Source: Solirubrobacterales bacterium
GTDB taxonomy: Bacteria > Actinomycetota > Thermoleophilia > Solirubrobacterales > Solirubrobacteraceae
Assembly: GCA_013696535.1 (NCBI GenBank)
Contig: JACCYI010000115.1
Location: 1 to 6,822, forward strand
Direction of reading: 5' to 3'
Length of the DNA stretch: 6,822 bases
Both the position numbers and the translations under genes were made by a program. The first letter of the stretch is position 1. Every line of letters starts with the position of its first letter. The notes beneath the pieces were generated by a model. The model was not told the origin of the DNA. It was given only the letters and a program-made list of their open reading frames with translations, and made no database searches. Of the stretch, positions 6,059 to 6,822 are shown in pieces.

Positions 6059-6822
6059 AGCTCACCGTCGGCCAGGCCCTCGTCTCCTTCCTGGCGAACC
6101 AGTATTCCGAGCGCGACGGTGTGGAGCACAAGCTCATCGCGGGATGCTTCGGCATCTTCGGCCACGGTAACGTCGCCGGCATCGGTCAGGCGTTGCTGCA
6201 GGCAGAGCTGGCGGATCCGGTGGCCCTTCCGTACCACCAGGCACGCAACGAGCAGGGGATGGTCCACGCTGCGACCGCCTTCGCACGGATGAACAACCGG
6301 CTCTCGACCTTCGCGTGCACGAGCTCGATCGGCCCGGGCGCGACCAACATGGTGACCGGTGCCGCCCTCGCGACCGTCAACCGCTTGCCTGTCCTGCTGC
6401 TGCCGGGCGACATCTTCGCCACCCGCATCGCGAGCCCGGTGCTCCAGGAGCTCGAGGATCCCACCTCCTACGACGTGTCGGTCAACGACTGCTTCAAGCC
6501 GGTCTCGCGCTTCTGGGACCGCATCAACCGCCCCGAGCAGCTGATGGCGAGCCTCCTGGCGGCCATGCGGGTGCTCACCGACCCGATCGAGACCGGTGCT
6601 GTAACCCTCGCCCTGCCCCAGGACGTGCAGGCGGAGGCCTTCGACTGGCCCGGCGCCTTCTTCGCCCGGCGGGTGTGGACCGTGCGCCGGCCGCCACCCG
6701 AGCCGCGGGAACTCGACCGCGCCGTTGCGTTGCTGCGCGAGGCTGAGCGGCCGCTCATCGTGGCGGGCGGTGGCGTCATCTATTCAGACGCCACGGACGC
6801 GTTGCGCGAGTTCGTCGAGGCG
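6055..6822 (+). CDS. iolD: 3D-(3,5/4)-trihydroxycyclohexane-1,2-dione hydrolase (partial, 5' part)
   Basis: IolD is a thiamine diphosphate-dependent enzyme that hydrolyses the inositol-derived cyclohexanedione ring to 5-deoxy-D-glucuronate. Only the first 256 codons are present; the frame is open to the window edge, and the full protein is normally about 620-650 residues. The visible part is the N-terminal pyrimidine-binding domain (about 1-195), with KLIAGCFGIFGHGNVAGIGQ (26-45), QARNEQGMVHAATAFAR (62-78), CTSSIGPGATNMVTGAALAT (88-107), LLLPGDIFATR (114-124) and ALPQDVQAEAFDWP (186-199). Glu66 in RNEQ is the conserved Glu that activates the cofactor. The central domain begins around residue 210, with ERPLIVAGGGVIYS (231-244). 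The start is GTG 6055, overlapping the iolB stop by 4 bases with GGAGGA just upstream. The PP domain and C-terminus lie outside the window. Confidence 0.95.
   Translation, partial: MKLTVGQALVSFLANQYSERDGVEHKLIAGCFGIFGHGNVAGIGQALLQAELADPVALPYHQARNEQGMVHAATAFARMNNRLSTFACTSSIGPGATNMVTGAALATVNRLPVLLLPGDIFATRIASPVLQELEDPTSYDVSVNDCFKPVSRFWDRINRPEQLMASLLAAMRVLTDPIETGAVTLALPQDVQAEAFDWPGAFFARRVWTVRRPPPEPRELDRAVALLREAERPLIVAGGGVIYSDATDALREFVEA

Overview
The window is high-GC DNA (roughly 70% by eye) with short or overlapping gene junctions and strong G/C third-position bias. Together with a stand-alone Cgl0159-like aldolase next to iolC, this suggests an actinobacterium (Actinomycetota). I cannot fix the genus; a soil lineage such as Thermoleophilia would fit but is only a guess. 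No tRNA, rRNA, CRISPR array, insertion sequence or prophage feature was seen.

Layout: a minus-strand gene (25-1083) encodes a lipoprotein sugar-binding protein of an ABC importer. A 213-base non-coding divergent region (1084-1296) follows and contains a near-perfect 16-base palindrome with a central CG. After it comes a plus-strand operon of six genes running off the right edge: a Gfo/Idh/MocA oxidoreductase (1297-2457), an IolE-like TIM-barrel protein (2454-3368), IolC kinase (3368-4327), a Cgl0159-like aldolase (4320-5216), IolB isomerase (5213-6058) and the first 256 codons of IolD (from 6055). Every junction in the operon overlaps, by 4, 1, 8, 4 and 4 bases, so the genes are almost certainly co-transcribed and probably translationally coupled.

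Together the genes spell out the myo-inositol (cyclitol) catabolic pathway. The dehydrogenase would oxidise inositol to an inosose, the IolE-like protein would dehydrate it to the trihydroxycyclohexanedione, and IolD would hydrolyse the ring to 5-deoxy-glucuronate. IolB would isomerise this to 2-deoxy-5-keto-gluconate, IolC would phosphorylate it, and the aldolase would split it to dihydroxyacetone phosphate and malonate semialdehyde. The semialdehyde dehydrogenase (iolA), the transporter permease and ATPase, and a regulator are not in the window; they may lie just outside it.

The pathway itself is known. The less ordinary points are these: the dehydrogenase looks more like the long levoglucosan-dehydrogenase subgroup than classic IolG; the IolE-like protein has a non-canonical N-terminus; the aldolase is a stand-alone barrel rather than IolJ or an IolC fusion; the binding protein looks fructose/ribose-like; and the divergent region holds a LacI-style operator candidate with an extra half-site.
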